From CAYWNA01 sp964459305 (GTDB lineage Bacteria; Planctomycetota; Planctomycetia; Pirellulales; Pirellulaceae): a DNA stretch of 64,000 nucleotides. A model generated the notes under the pieces. The model was not told the DNA's origin, made no database searches, and saw only the letters and a list, made by a program, of their open reading frames with translations. The translations under genes and the position numbers were made by a program. The stretch is taken from contig CAYWNA010000030.1 in NCBI GenBank assembly GCA_964459305.1, forward strand, positions 1 through 64,000. The letters run 5' to 3'. This document shows positions 35,365 through 45,570 of this stretch, in pieces (within the stretch, counting starts at the first letter, position 1; each line of letters begins with the position of its first letter).

Positions 35365-37232
35365 CTATTCGGTCATGTCCCTTAGACGTGACACGCGGGG
35401 CTGCCTTGTCGTGTCGTAGAAGAAAGCACTTCCTTCGACAGACAACGGTTGCGATAGAGCGGCGCTTTCCATAACCACTCGGATCATGTGGTCTCCCGCT
35501 TCGTGCCCGACGGCGCGGAAGCGGAGGGTTTTGGATTCCCCGACCGCCAAGCTCAACGGCGCGAACGTCAACTGGTTGCTCTGGGCGGCATAATCGTCGG
35601 ACGCCACCGCTTCGAGCTCTGCAGGCGTAATCACCTTGATGCGCACGTTGTCGGCATTCTTGGTTCCCACGTTTTTCAATTCGACTGCGAACTCCGCCGC
35701 GGTTTTGACGGCCAACGGCCCATCTTTGTTGATCACCCGCACGTTGATGTGTGGGCGGCTAATGACTTGGGTCGTGAGTCGGTCGTCAGCGTACAGACCG
35801 CCCTGGGCGCTGGCCGTGACTTCTTGCACGTGCTGCCCTTCCGCGAGCGCCTTCAGTTTGAACGGCAACGATTCCGTGGCGCCGGGATCCAGCCGTTCGA
35901 CAAACCAAGTCAGAGTATTCGAGCGACGGTCGAACTTGACGGGTTTTCCGAGCACCGTCAATTGGAGTCCGGCGGGCAAGGACGCCACGACCTTGACATT
36001 TTCGGTAGCGGCATCGCCAGGATTCGAAACGCAAATCTCATACACGCCTTCTCGGCCCATAAAGTTCATCTCGGGGCCCCGAGCAGCCACTTCGACCACC
36101 GCCCGACGAACGCGAAGTTGGCCGTGGCGTTTGCTTCCGAACCACTGGCATCCGTGGCCGTGAATCGAGCCTCCAACTTGCCAGGACCGATTGCGGAAGT
36201 AGTAAATGGGATCTTCTGGGACGCTCCGGGGCGAAGCCATCCGATGGGCATCGATTGTTTTGAGTCCTTGTTGGGCACTGATTCAGCAGACAACTGCGGC
36301 AAAATCACCACCCCGTCGGCAATTCCGTCCCCCACGTTGGTGACGACCAAATTGAAAGTAACCGTATCGCCGTAGTTGGCTTCTTGCGGCCCTTCACAGG
36401 TCAGCATCAATTGGGATCGGCGCACTTGCATGGCCGAACGCGCCGTAATGGAGAAACTGGCTCGGGCGATCAACTCGACCGGCCCCGTCTCACGCGGCAC
36501 CAACTTCAATTCAACCAGGCACCCCTGGTTGGGAGCGAGGCTGTCTATGTCAAATCGCAAGTCGCCACCGGCTTTCGCCGTTGGCTGGGGGTCGGCTTCG
36601 ATCAGCTTGACGCGTTCGGGCAGTGTGGCATAGATCTGTACGTTTTCGGCGGTCACTTCGCCGTGGTTCTTGATGTCGATCGTGTACTTCGCCGTTTTGC
36701 CGACATTGATTTGCGCCGGACTCTGCGTCTCGACAGACAGGACCGGTACAGCGGCCGTCATCTTCATGTCGGCCGGAATTGCATTTGCCGATTGCGGCGG
36801 CTGACCCGTGGTCGTGCGGGCGGGCGGGAGATTCGCGGGTGCGCCGATCGACCTCGGAGCTGGCGCAGAGGAAGGTAATTGAGTCGGCGGCGAATAGGGA
36901 AATTCCAGGGGATCGGGATCTCTTAGCGGTTGGGGTTCGCTCGGATCGACCTGCTCTACGACGCGCGGGGCGGGAACCTGGTTGGTCGTGGACAGTTTCG
37001 GCGGACTCGGCAGCGTGGGCCGATCAGCGACGTACTCCTGGCCTGATGATATCGTCGGCAGTTCGAGGATCGGTGAGCCCGAATCTTCGGTCTGATCGAT
37101 ATCATCCGCAACCTCCACACCCACTGCAGGAGCCGGGAGCTGAAGTTCAGAGAAATCGTCAGATCTGAGTTGCGGGGCGAAAAGGCAGAGAAGGGGCAAC
37201 AACGCGATCAGTGAAATCATCCGTGTATGCAT
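35365..37232 (-). pseudogene. DUF11-repeat secreted protein with an internal frameshift
   Basis: The 5' part (from the ATG at 37232) encodes a signal peptide, a Pro-rich linker (about 50-150) and DUF11-type beta-sandwiches (VGKTAKYTIDIKNHGEVTAE; GDTVTFNLVVTNVGDGIADG), then ends at 36066 after a few nonsense residues. The next repeats (VYEICVSNPGDAATENVKVV; EFAVELKNVGTKNADNVRIK) continue in the -1 frame to 35365. The switch falls near 36100-36115 at RVRRAVVEVA. Joined, they give about 620 residues of four or more DUF11 units, a cell-surface architecture. Either a one-base deletion or an assembly error; no slippery site is visible. Confidence 0.75.
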
Positions 37233-37690
37233 CTTGCGAATCTCCGTATTCAGTTAGCTGCGGTGCTCGGCGCACGGATTTGCGCGGCATTTTCGTCTAT
37301 TTCGTCCACCCTCTCTCTACGGCCCTATGAAAACTCTGCGAGTCTTTGGATCTGCCTTCCCTCGATAGCGCATACACGGAAGGAGACAAAAGTGCCGAAA
37401 AATCGGGCAGAGAGTGTCGCTCGGGCTGCAGCCGCACAATTGACAAAAACGTAACGGCAAACAGAATCGCTGATATGATGATGAACGACTAACTGAAACG
37501 GACTGACTTGTGGGGTACCCGCCGCATCTCCTCTTGCTCGAAGACGGTACCGTGCGGTGCGGCCGCAATTCCAGAGCCCGATCCATCGCTTGCGCCGGAG
37601 CATCTGACCGGGGAAACGGACCCCAAACCGTTCACGAACGCCATCAGCATTCAGCACTCAGCTGTCAGCATCCAGCATCTCTCCTCCCAA
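37233..37690. other. Intergenic region with short near-repeats
   Basis: About 460 bases between two minus-strand genes. It contains a run of related heptamers around 37640-37685 (cattcagcactcagctgtcagcatccagcat-type wording, broken across several copies). Short open frames cross it but none looks coding. Confidence 0.5.
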
Positions 37691-39745
37691 TCACCGTCCC
37701 AACTCGTCCACCAGGCGATCGGCGTCGTAGATATTCCGAAGAGCCTCCAACATCGCGGCGACATGTACCGAAACGGCCCGGCCCACTTCGTCCGAGTAGA
37801 AATATCGACTGGTCAACGACTGGATGTTGCCGTCGAATATCACGCCCACCAGCTCCGCATCACGATTGATCACCGGGCTCCCGGAGTTGCCACCGATAAT
37901 GTCGGCCGTGCACACAAAGTCGAACGGTGTCTGGAGATTCAATTGGTCCTTGCTCGCGTGCCATCGGTCGGGCAGCTCCCACGGATCCTTGCCGCCGTGT
38001 TTCTCTTCGTGTTCGAAAGCACCGCCGACGGTCGTCCAAGGTGGAATGGGCTGGCCGTCCTCGACGTATCCCTTGACCACTCCGAACGCCAAGCGAAGCG
38101 TAAAGGTCGCGTCGGGATACGTGCCTGTGCCTTTGACCGCGTACACAGCGGTGGTGATCTGCGAGTAAGCCTGACGTTCCAACTCGTCGAGTTCGTCACG
38201 GATCTTGCGTATCCTGCGCACCTCCGGCTCCATCAACTTGGCCAGTTGAATCATCGGATCGGTCGAGTTGTCGATGGTCGCCCGGCCGCCCTTGGCGATC
38301 TGTTTGCGAAGCCCAACGTCAGCCAACTTTGTGCTACCCACCAACTCAGCCGCGCGCGCCTTGGGGCTCTTGGCGGAGAGCACCTTTCGGACCAGCGGGG
38401 CATCACCGCCGCGGCGTTCGGCAAGCAGAGCCAGCGAGTCGGCCAACTTCGTGCGATCCAGGTCCGTGTGAATCGGTGCGGGCGAGAACAGCCGCTGTTC
38501 CAGTGACGCACGAGCCGATTCGCGGTACTCGCGCAGCCGCGCGGAATTCGGCTTTTGGTCTTCCGCGGCAATGAAAACCAGTTTTTCGGCGATATCGTAC
38601 AGCCGACCTGCGAAGCCCGCCGTTTGGCGCAACAGCTCGGCCTGGCGCGACTGCACCTGCTCGATCGTCTTCCAGGCGCCGGCGGATTCTCTCAGCTTGG
38701 GATCGTCGGTCACCTTCTCACGCAGCATCGCTTCGTCGTCTTCTTTGCACGCCAAGAAGACCGGATCCTGTAGCCCTTCTAGCATCCCCATGTATGCCTT
38801 CCTGGCGTTCTGAACTCCGAATAGATCATCGCGCACGCGGCGCTCGTACTCCTCGCCAGCCAAGCCGAACTGCTGGTACAAAACCTCCCGCCGACGGAGG
38901 AAATCCAAGACAAATGGCACGTAGTGATCGCGCTGGTACTTCAGAGCGGCTGCGGTGTAGATGCGCTGAGTGCGTCCGGGGTTCCCGGGAACGAAAACGA
39001 GCTCACCATCGGCCGTATCGTTGTTCGCTATCTTTAGGAAATGTTCGACTCTGGCAGGCTTGTCATCTTCGTACACCCGAAACAAGCAGACGTCCAGGCA
39101 GTACCGCGGATATTCAAAGTTGTCCGCATCGCCACCGAAAAACGCGATGCCCGATTCCGGCGCCCAAACGAGACGGACGTCCGTGTACTTCTTGTAACGA
39201 TAAAGGTGATATCGGGCGCCGCCGTACAGCGTCACTACGTCACTCCGCAGGCCGGTTGCGTCGAGCGACCCTTTTTCGATTTCCGACATCACGGCCCGTC
39301 GCGCCGCAAACGCGTCCGCTGGCGACATATCCGGTTTCACCGCGGCATTTACACGATCCGTGACGTCCTCGATCGAAACCAGTTGGTTCAGCTCCAAGTC
39401 CGGCGCCTTGATCTCGTCGGCCGGCGCCGCGTAGAAGCCATCGCGGTAGTAGTTGTGTTCGGGCGTCGAAATCTTGTGCAACGTATCGGCGCCAACATGA
39501 TGGTTGGTGAGCACCAGCCCGGTGCTGGATACAAACGAAGCCGATCCGCCGCTATTGAAACGAACGGACGACAGCATCACATGCCGCGCCCACGCGTCAT
39601 CAGGCTCGAATCCGTACTCCTTCTTCAGATAGTCCTTCGGCAGATCGCTGAACAGCCACATTCCTTCGTCGGCCGCTGCAAGGTGGCACACGGCTGCCAA
39701 GGCCACGAACATCCACAGCTTCCTCAAGATGCTAAGTGCTTTCAT
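37691..39745 (-). CDS. S46-family serine peptidase (DPP7/11-like)
   Basis: A 684-residue exported peptidase; the ATG at 39745 gives a clean signal peptide (LWMFVALAAVCHLAAA). S46 hallmarks are DEGMWLFSDLP at the mature N-terminus, TNHHVGADTLH with the catalytic histidine, FFGGDADNFEYPRY with the aspartate, and DIIGGNSGSPVINRDAELVG with the serine near the C-terminus. S46 enzymes release dipeptides from protein N-termini and are usually periplasmic. This fits peptide scavenging. The residue set is complete, so it is probably active. Confidence 0.95.
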   Translation of the reverse strand: MKALSILRKLWMFVALAAVCHLAAADEGMWLFSDLPKDYLKKEYGFEPDDAWARHVMLSSVRFNSGGSASFVSSTGLVLTNHHVGADTLHKISTPEHNYYRDGFYAAPADEIKAPDLELNQLVSIEDVTDRVNAAVKPDMSPADAFAARRAVMSEIEKGSLDATGLRSDVVTLYGGARYHLYRYKKYTDVRLVWAPESGIAFFGGDADNFEYPRYCLDVCLFRVYEDDKPARVEHFLKIANNDTADGELVFVPGNPGRTQRIYTAAALKYQRDHYVPFVLDFLRRREVLYQQFGLAGEEYERRVRDDLFGVQNARKAYMGMLEGLQDPVFLACKEDDEAMLREKVTDDPKLRESAGAWKTIEQVQSRQAELLRQTAGFAGRLYDIAEKLVFIAAEDQKPNSARLREYRESARASLEQRLFSPAPIHTDLDRTKLADSLALLAERRGGDAPLVRKVLSAKSPKARAAELVGSTKLADVGLRKQIAKGGRATIDNSTDPMIQLAKLMEPEVRRIRKIRDELDELERQAYSQITTAVYAVKGTGTYPDATFTLRLAFGVVKGYVEDGQPIPPWTTVGGAFEHEEKHGGKDPWELPDRWHASKDQLNLQTPFDFVCTADIIGGNSGSPVINRDAELVGVIFDGNIQSLTSRYFYSDEVGRAVSVHVAAMLEALRNIYDADRLVDELGR

Positions 39746-39798
39746 GAGTTCAATACCTTGTCGTCTTAAGTTGGTTTTCGACTTTCCGGTCCACAAAT

Positions 39799-40018
39799 CG
39801 TTCCCAAGCACTGCGTGGGCCCGCGTCAACGCGATAGCACATCACATTCTTCTCGTTTAACCGCAGTGCCCAACGGACCGCGCGTCGGCGAGGGCAGTGC
39901 GCGGCGTTTCTCCCCAGCGCAGAGTGGATCGCCGGTTCCAAGTCAACTCCCGCGCGGGCCGCTGGCCCTGCGGCTAAACGATTTGACGGCACGCAAAACT
40001 CGTTCCTGCTTGGGAACG
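39799..40018. repeat. Nested inverted-repeat element
   Basis: Outer 12-base arms cgttcccaagca (39799-39810) and complement (40007-40018) enclose inner 13-base arms cgtttaaccgcag (39856-39868) and ctgcggctaaacg (39968-39980, one mismatch). The inner ends belong to the TTTAACCGC family seen at 9324, 22351 and 49704. The full gap, 39746-40356, contains no gene. Confidence 0.65.
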
Positions 40019-40356
40019 CACCCCGGGAAATCCCCGCTTCCAATGTTGGGGCGTGATCAGCATACCAGCGTCACTGGCGATGGCAACGGCACATCACGGC
40101 AAAACGGCTAAGGATTGGTCAAGACATAGCTGTCGCCTTTGTCGCCGCCCTCTCCGAGGTCGGTGGGGGAGGGCACCGAGTTCGGTGAATTCGGCGACTA
40201 TCGGCATTCCGGTTTTCGTGGCCTTCACGTGAAAGTTGACACGTATTGATCGACGGTTCCCAACCATTTGCTGGAATCTCCGAACGGCACCTGTTACTTT
40301 GGTCGTTGGGATTCGGATACCACAGTCAGGAAACGAACAACACCGGGGATATACCG

Positions 40357-43300
40357 ATGCATCAGCTGCCTCAGCGAAAGCGTGCTCTAACTTCGTTGTC
40401 GCTGCTTCTGCCGTTCGTCGCATGCGGAGCATACGCCGATGCGGACGACTGGCCGACGTTCATGCACGACAACCAGCGCACGGGTGTTACTACCGAGGTG
40501 CTGCAGCCACCGCTGGAACCGGCGTGGGTCTTTAACTCCCCTTTCCCTCCGGCCGAAGGCTGGGCTCCGCCGGTCAACGGATACGGCGCGCGCAAGAACA
40601 AGCCGAACGTCAGCTACGACGACGCATTTCGCGTGATTGCCGTCGGCAATACCTGCTATTTCTCCTCCTCCGCCGAGCATCGAATCTACGCAGTCGAGGT
40701 CGCTACCGGCACCGTGAAGTGGACCTTCTTTACCGACGCCGCGCCCCGACTGGCGCCTGCGTATTGGCGTGGAAAGCTGTATGTGGGCGCCGACGATGGT
40801 GTGTTCCGGTGTCTGGATGCGAACGACGGCGTGCTGCAATGGCAGCTCCGCGCCGCTCCGCGCGAGGATCTAATGCTGGGGCAAGGGCGGTTCAGTTCTG
40901 CATGGCCGATTCGTGCCGGTGGCATCGTTGAAGACGGAATCGTGTACTTCACGGCCGGCTTGTTTCCGTACCAGCATCTCTACTTCTATGCGGTCGATGC
41001 GGAAGATGGCACCATCCGGTGGTGCAAGCAGATCGACGAAGGCGGCCGTTTGGACCATGTGCCACAAGGATACGTACTTGCTGCAGACGACTCGCTGTTT
41101 ACCACATCCCGTGCCGCGCCCGCCCGTTGGAGCACAAACGACGGCAGCCGGATCGATTTCAATACGCCTTTTCCGCAAGTCCCCAAGGCGCACGAATACC
41201 GCTTCTATAATGGCGGCAGTTACGCACAGATCTGGAAAGGCGGAAACATCGTTTACGGTCGAGCGTGCATGCTCGCGTACGATCCGGACGGTGAACTAAA
41301 AGACAAATGGGGGCGAACTCAGAAAGGGCAACTTATCTTCAACTGGTTCAACGCCCGACAAGCGATGTTCAACGACTCCATGGCTTTTTTGGCCACCGAC
41401 TATCACGTGCTGGCCGCTAAACAAGACCTGCTGGAGGATTTGTCGAAAACCGAATGCCGCGAGTTTGAAGAGACGTACAAGCGTCTGCGCATTCCCAGTT
41501 ATCTCGACGTGCTGGATCGTCACGACCGGCTGGTCCGGGAGCACGGCGAGGGCCATCCTGCGGTCCGCGCTATCCAGCAGGGGCCGCTTCGTTGGGGCCG
41601 CGACAACTGGCAGAAATGGCCGGAGGCCTCGGCGGCGATTTTCGAGAAGTTTCAGCGCAAGTGCGAATGGATGACGCCGCTCAAGGCGACCGAAGCCCTG
41701 ATCCTGGCCGGCAACGTCATGTATGCGGGCGGGGAAGACCGGGTTGTCGCGTTGGATGCCGAGAGCGGCAAGTTGTTGTGGGACTTCGAAACCGGTAGCC
41801 GCGTGCGTGGATTGGCCGTGGCCGGCGGACGGTTGTACGTCAGCAGCATCGATGGAACTGTGCGCTGTTTTGTGCGGGCCGGCAGTCGCAGTCGATTAGC
41901 CCAAAACGTGACTGCCATGGGGGCAGATCCCGTTTCGCCTCAGGAGAAATCGCCTCGACTCGCGCAATTGGCCCAGCGTCTCGTTGACGAGGCAGACGTG
42001 AGAAAGGGCTATTGTCTGATCCTGGCCGTCGACAACGCCCACCTTGCCGCCGAGATCGCACGAATTGCCGATTGCCGCGTTGAGCTGCTGGCAGCCGATA
42101 AGGCAAACGTGCAGACCATGCGAAAGGAACTCGCCGCCCAGGGACTGTATGGCGGCCGCGTTTGCGTGCGTCGCATGCCGCAGGCCGGATTGCCCTATCC
42201 ACCATACGTTTTCAATTTGGTCATCGACCAAGGCTCCTTCTCCAATGGCAAGCCAGCGGCCCCCGTGCGGGAGACCTTCCGAGTGACCAAGCCGTGCGGC
42301 GGCGTATGCCTGTTACGTAGGCCGGTCGCAGCGTCTGCCGAGCTGGCAAGTCTCGCCGCGGACGTCGAGACCTTGCGCCGCGCGAACAGCACCGCGGAAC
42401 GGATCGACGGGCTGCTGAAAATCACGCGCGGCCGAATTCCTCGCTCCGCCGACTGGACCCACAACTACGCCAACGCGGCAAACACGTATTGCAGCGAAGA
42501 TCCGCTTGTCAAAGGCCCGTTCGGCGTCCTGTGGTATGGAGAGCCCGGACCACAGAAACGAATCGAACGGCATGCAACGCCGCCCGTGCCGCTGGTTGTC
42601 GGAAGCATCCTGTTCACGATCGGTTACGATCTGGTGATGGCTTACGATGTGTACAACGGCGTGCCATACTGGGAACGCAAGATCCAAGGTGCAACGCGCG
42701 GGCACCTGCCCATCAATACGTCGAATCTGGCCGCGGACGATCGCAGCCTGTTCCTGGTGCTTGACAGCGGCGAGTGCTGGCGACTGGACGCACGGACCGG
42801 CGAAACGCTGAAGGTCTACACAGCGCCGCAGGACGATGACCCGCAACGTGTCACGTGGGGCTGGATCGCACTCGACGGAGATCTCCTCTACGGCAGCCGC
42901 ACAGAATACGACGAGCGCACCCGCCGGGTCTCGGAGCAGACCAGCGAGGCCGTCTTCGCGTTGGACAAGGAAACCGGGGCAACCGCGTGGGCCTATGAAG
43001 GAAAGGGCATCGATCACGACGGGATCGCCGTCGGCGCGGGAAGGGTCTTTTTGGTCGATCGCGATTTGACGGACGCAGAGCGCGAACAAGCTAGGGTAAA
43101 CGCGGTCAAAGACGCCTCGGTGGAAGATCGAAAGGCAACTGATCAGCGTGGCAATCCGCTTGCTCTGGATCTGCGCAAGCTCGTGGTACTCGATTCATCC
43201 AGCGGCCGACAGCTTTGGCAGAAACCACTGGATGTCACGGACATCACGTTGGACGATGTGGTTGTCCAAGGCAGGGGAGGCGTTGCCTGCATGTACAAGG

Positions 43301-44391
43301 ACGGAGTCGTGGTCGTCCACGGCACCGCCAGCCTCGGACATCCGCACAAGGAGTTTCTACGTGGGGAGTTCGCTCGACGCGCAATGTACGCCTTCGACAG
43401 CACGACGGGAAAACTACTGTGGGGCGGCCGCCGAGGCTATCGAAAGCGGCCGATTATCGTGGGAGAGTACGTATACGCCGAACCGTTTGCCTGGCATTTG
43501 AAGACGGGCGAGCAGAAGACGATCCCCAACCCACTCAGCGGCGAGCCACAACAGCTGGACTTTCACCGTGGCTACATTGGCTGCAGCCACCTCCTGGCCT
43601 CCGCGTCCACGTTGTTCGGCACTAAAGGAGGCGCTGGCTACTGCAATTTGGACGAGCAGTGCGGATTCACGCCGTTCGCCGGGGTGGCGCTGGCGTGCGG
43701 CTTGTGTGCCGTTCCGGCGGGCGGAGTGTTCGCTGCTCCCGAAGGACGTTCCGGATGCACCTGTGGCGTACCGATTCACACGTCGATCACGCTGTACCCA
43801 AAGCCGACAGCAGGTGCTTGGAGCGTGGGCTTTGCCGGTGGGCGGGCCGATGTTGTGTCGCTGCCGGCTAAAAGCGTTTCCGTCAATCTTGGCGCCCCGG
43901 GTTTTCGCCAAGATCCGGATGGCAACCTCTGGATCCCCTATCCCGCGCGCATCGACACGGGCATCCTGGGCGACTGGCTGCCGACCTACCAACACAGCCA
44001 ACAGATGTGCTACCGCTCGAACGAGCTGACAACAACGATCACCGGGACGAACACGCCCTGGATCTTCACGTCCGGATACGCCCACGACAAACCGCTCAAG
44101 TTCCGCCTGATCGGCGAAGGGCAACCACCGGGCACTTACACCGTCAGACTCTACTTTGCCGAGCCACAAGACCTGGAAGCAGGGCAGCGCGTTTTTTCCG
44201 TGAACCTGATGGGGAAAACCGTGCTCAAGGACCTCGACGTGGCCAAGGCCGCCGGAGGTCCTCGGCGGGCCATTGTCAAGGAATACCGAGGAATCGAGGT
44301 CGAAAACGAGCTGGAGATTCGGCTACTTCCCTCACCAGACGCCGGTACAGACAAACCGGTGTTATGTGGGTTCCAGGCATTTCGCGAGTAG
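40357..44391 (+). CDS. Giant exported fusion: two PQQ propellers, a Rossmann insert and a malectin-like end
   Basis: 1344 residues from the ATG at 40357, with a signal peptide (LTSLSLLLPFVACGAYA). Residues of about 30-525 form a first propeller (YAVEVATGTVKWTFFT, CLDANDGVLQWQL, ALDAESGKLLWDFETGSRVRG). Residues of about 530-690 look like a Rossmann-type methyltransferase domain (GYCLILAVDNAHLAAEIARI), but its SAM glycine motif is lost. Residues of about 700-1190 are a second propeller (AYDVYNGVPYWERKI; ALDKETGATAWAYEG). The last 150 residues (YTVRLYFAEPQDLEAGQRVF; FSVNLMGKTVLKDLDV) are malectin-like and may bind sugar. It is probably a periplasmic or surface polysaccharide-binding protein. Confidence 0.82.
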   Translation: MHQLPQRKRALTSLSLLLPFVACGAYADADDWPTFMHDNQRTGVTTEVLQPPLEPAWVFNSPFPPAEGWAPPVNGYGARKNKPNVSYDDAFRVIAVGNTCYFSSSAEHRIYAVEVATGTVKWTFFTDAAPRLAPAYWRGKLYVGADDGVFRCLDANDGVLQWQLRAAPREDLMLGQGRFSSAWPIRAGGIVEDGIVYFTAGLFPYQHLYFYAVDAEDGTIRWCKQIDEGGRLDHVPQGYVLAADDSLFTTSRAAPARWSTNDGSRIDFNTPFPQVPKAHEYRFYNGGSYAQIWKGGNIVYGRACMLAYDPDGELKDKWGRTQKGQLIFNWFNARQAMFNDSMAFLATDYHVLAAKQDLLEDLSKTECREFEETYKRLRIPSYLDVLDRHDRLVREHGEGHPAVRAIQQGPLRWGRDNWQKWPEASAAIFEKFQRKCEWMTPLKATEALILAGNVMYAGGEDRVVALDAESGKLLWDFETGSRVRGLAVAGGRLYVSSIDGTVRCFVRAGSRSRLAQNVTAMGADPVSPQEKSPRLAQLAQRLVDEADVRKGYCLILAVDNAHLAAEIARIADCRVELLAADKANVQTMRKELAAQGLYGGRVCVRRMPQAGLPYPPYVFNLVIDQGSFSNGKPAAPVRETFRVTKPCGGVCLLRRPVAASAELASLAADVETLRRANSTAERIDGLLKITRGRIPRSADWTHNYANAANTYCSEDPLVKGPFGVLWYGEPGPQKRIERHATPPVPLVVGSILFTIGYDLVMAYDVYNGVPYWERKIQGATRGHLPINTSNLAADDRSLFLVLDSGECWRLDARTGETLKVYTAPQDDDPQRVTWGWIALDGDLLYGSRTEYDERTRRVSEQTSEAVFALDKETGATAWAYEGKGIDHDGIAVGAGRVFLVDRDLTDAEREQARVNAVKDASVEDRKATDQRGNPLALDLRKLVVLDSSSGRQLWQKPLDVTDITLDDVVVQGRGGVACMYKDGVVVVHGTASLGHPHKEFLRGEFARRAMYAFDSTTGKLLWGGRRGYRKRPIIVGEYVYAEPFAWHLKTGEQKTIPNPLSGEPQQLDFHRGYIGCSHLLASASTLFGTKGGAGYCNLDEQCGFTPFAGVALACGLCAVPAGGVFAAPEGRSGCTCGVPIHTSITLYPKPTAGAWSVGFAGGRADVVSLPAKSVSVNLGAPGFRQDPDGNLWIPYPARIDTGILGDWLPTYQHSQQMCYRSNELTTTITGTNTPWIFTSGYAHDKPLKFRLIGEGQPPGTYTVRLYFAEPQDLEAGQRVFSVNLMGKTVLKDLDVAKAAGGPRRAIVKEYRGIEVENELEIRLLPSPDAGTDKPVLCGFQAFRE

Positions 44392-44411
44392 GACGGATTG
44401 CCGATCCGTCC
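44391..44411. terminator. Short hairpin at the end of the fusion gene
   Basis: Eight-base arms, ggacggat (44391-44398) and atccgtcc (44404-44411), overlap the last base of the stop codon. There is no T-run, so termination is only possible; it resembles REP hairpins. Confidence 0.4.
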
Positions 44412-44486
44412 CATGGTTTTCAGCAGCTCTAGCAACCAGAGTCGGACTACTAGATACAGGCGTGACGCATTGAGGACATCCGGTTC

Positions 44487-44716
44487 TGCACGGCCATTTA
44501 TGGTCGTTCTTCGCCGCAGGCGATATTAGGCCCGGCGTTCACGCCGGGTTTGCGGAGTCCAACACCACGGCCCCAAATTCCCCCCCATCCCCACCGCTGC
44601 CCAGAGGCAGCGGTGGGGATGGGGGGGAATTTGGGTTAGTCGGCCGCCTCCGCCCAACCCGTGCTCAACCACGGGCCGAATACCGCTGCGCGGGAAACGG
44701 ACGTGAACGCCCCTAC
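44487..44716. repeat. Upstream flanking unit with a 30-bp perfect palindrome
   Basis: It holds three hairpins in order: cccggcgt/acgccggg near 44531-44548; a perfect 30-base inverted repeat at 44572-44601/44606-44635 with a 4-base loop (caga); and cccgtgctc/accacggg near 44660-44678. It ends in aacgcccctac. The direct copy is at 45307. Confidence 0.85.
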
Positions 44717-44817
44717 AATCCGATCACGTCGAGTCGAATCAGGTATCATGATGTGCAGCCACGGTATTGCTACGCCGCATCCGGCGAATGATCCCACATG
44801 CCCCGGAGAAACCAGCC

Positions 44818-45255
44818 ATGTCACGCAACTACTACAGCGAAATCAACCTGCACATCGTCTGGCACACCAAGACAAGTTTGCCGCTGCTGACGCCGACCGT
44901 GGAACCATTGGCTCATCGTTTTCTGAAGAAACGGATCATCGACGAACCCGGCGCATTCGTCCACGAAATCGGCGGGACGGAAACACACGTGCACGCCTTG
45001 GTGACGATCCCGCCGACCATCACGATCAGCAAATGGATCGGCGAACTCAAAGGCGGCACCGCGCACGACGTCAACCAACACGTGGGAAAGCGTCAGAAGG
45101 TCGTCGAGTGGCAAACCGGATACGGCGTGGTCAGTTTCGGAACCGGCGATCTCCCCTGGGTGCAAGCGTACATCCACAACCAACGCGAACATCACCAGCG
45201 AGGAGGCATCCAGGACCGCCTGGAGCGGATTACAGCCTACGAGGATGAGGAATGA
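44818..45255 (+). CDS. REP-associated / IS200-like Y1 transposase
   Basis: A 145-residue protein; the ATG at 44818 follows CGGAG by ten bases. It has the Y1 fold features: NLHIVWHTKTSLP at the start, the HUH metal motif THVHALVTIP (near 60-69), a KWIGELKGGTAHDVNQ helix and the nucleophile tyrosine in VQAYIHNQREHHQ near 121-133. It is shorter than most IS200 TnpA but complete in motifs. It would cleave single-stranded DNA near hairpins such as the flanking palindromes. It could act on its own unit or move REP-like sequences; activity is inferred. Confidence 0.88.
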   Translation: MSRNYYSEINLHIVWHTKTSLPLLTPTVEPLAHRFLKKRIIDEPGAFVHEIGGTETHVHALVTIPPTITISKWIGELKGGTAHDVNQHVGKRQKVVEWQTGYGVVSFGTGDLPWVQAYIHNQREHHQRGGIQDRLERITAYEDEE

Positions 45256-45306
45256 TCTGTTTGAGTTGCCCGCGGTGCCGATCGTGAGGAACGCGTACCA
45301 AGGGAT

Positions 45307-45539
45307 TGCACGGCCATTCATGGTCGTTTTTCGCCGGAGGCGATACTAGGCCCGGCGTTTACGCCGGGTTTGCGGGGCCCCAACACCGCGGTCCCAAATT
45401 CCCCCCATCCCACCACTGCCCAGAGGCAGCGGTGGGATGGGGGGAATTTGTTTGGGTTTGATCGACGGCCTCCGCCCAACCCGTGCTCAAGCACGGGCCG
45501 AATACCGCTGCGCGGAAAAACGGGCGTAAACGCCCCTAC
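45307..45539. repeat. Downstream flanking unit, direct copy
   Basis: This is the second copy of the unit at 44487. Its main palindrome (45395-45420/45425-45450) has one mismatch and is shorter, with both arms shortened by the same one-base steps at two C/G runs relative to the first copy. It is followed by the kinase gene's 3' end after 31 bases. Confidence 0.85.
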
Positions 45540-45570
45540 TTCAGACCACACTACATGGGATCGCCCTGAG

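Larger units (their letters stand above)
44487..45539 (+). mobile_element. RAYT/IS200-like element flanked by direct palindromic units
   Basis: A Y1 (HUH) transposase gene sits between two direct copies of a palindrome-rich unit (44487-44716 and 45307-45539). Both run in the same orientation and are about 90% alike. REP-associated tyrosine transposases typically lie between REP or BIME units and act on single-stranded hairpins. There is no clear target duplication, so the unit limits are taken as the ends of the flanking copies. Confidence 0.72.

Noticed and set aside
36060..36120. Programmed -1 ribosomal frameshift in the DUF11 gene
   Set aside because: No X-XXY-YYZ heptamer or downstream stem is visible at the frame switch, so a single-base deletion or assembly error is preferred.
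44487..45539. The two direct repeats as a CRISPR-like array
   Set aside because: There are only two copies, each about 230 bp, flanking a transposase gene; there are no short regular repeats with unique spacers and no cas gene.
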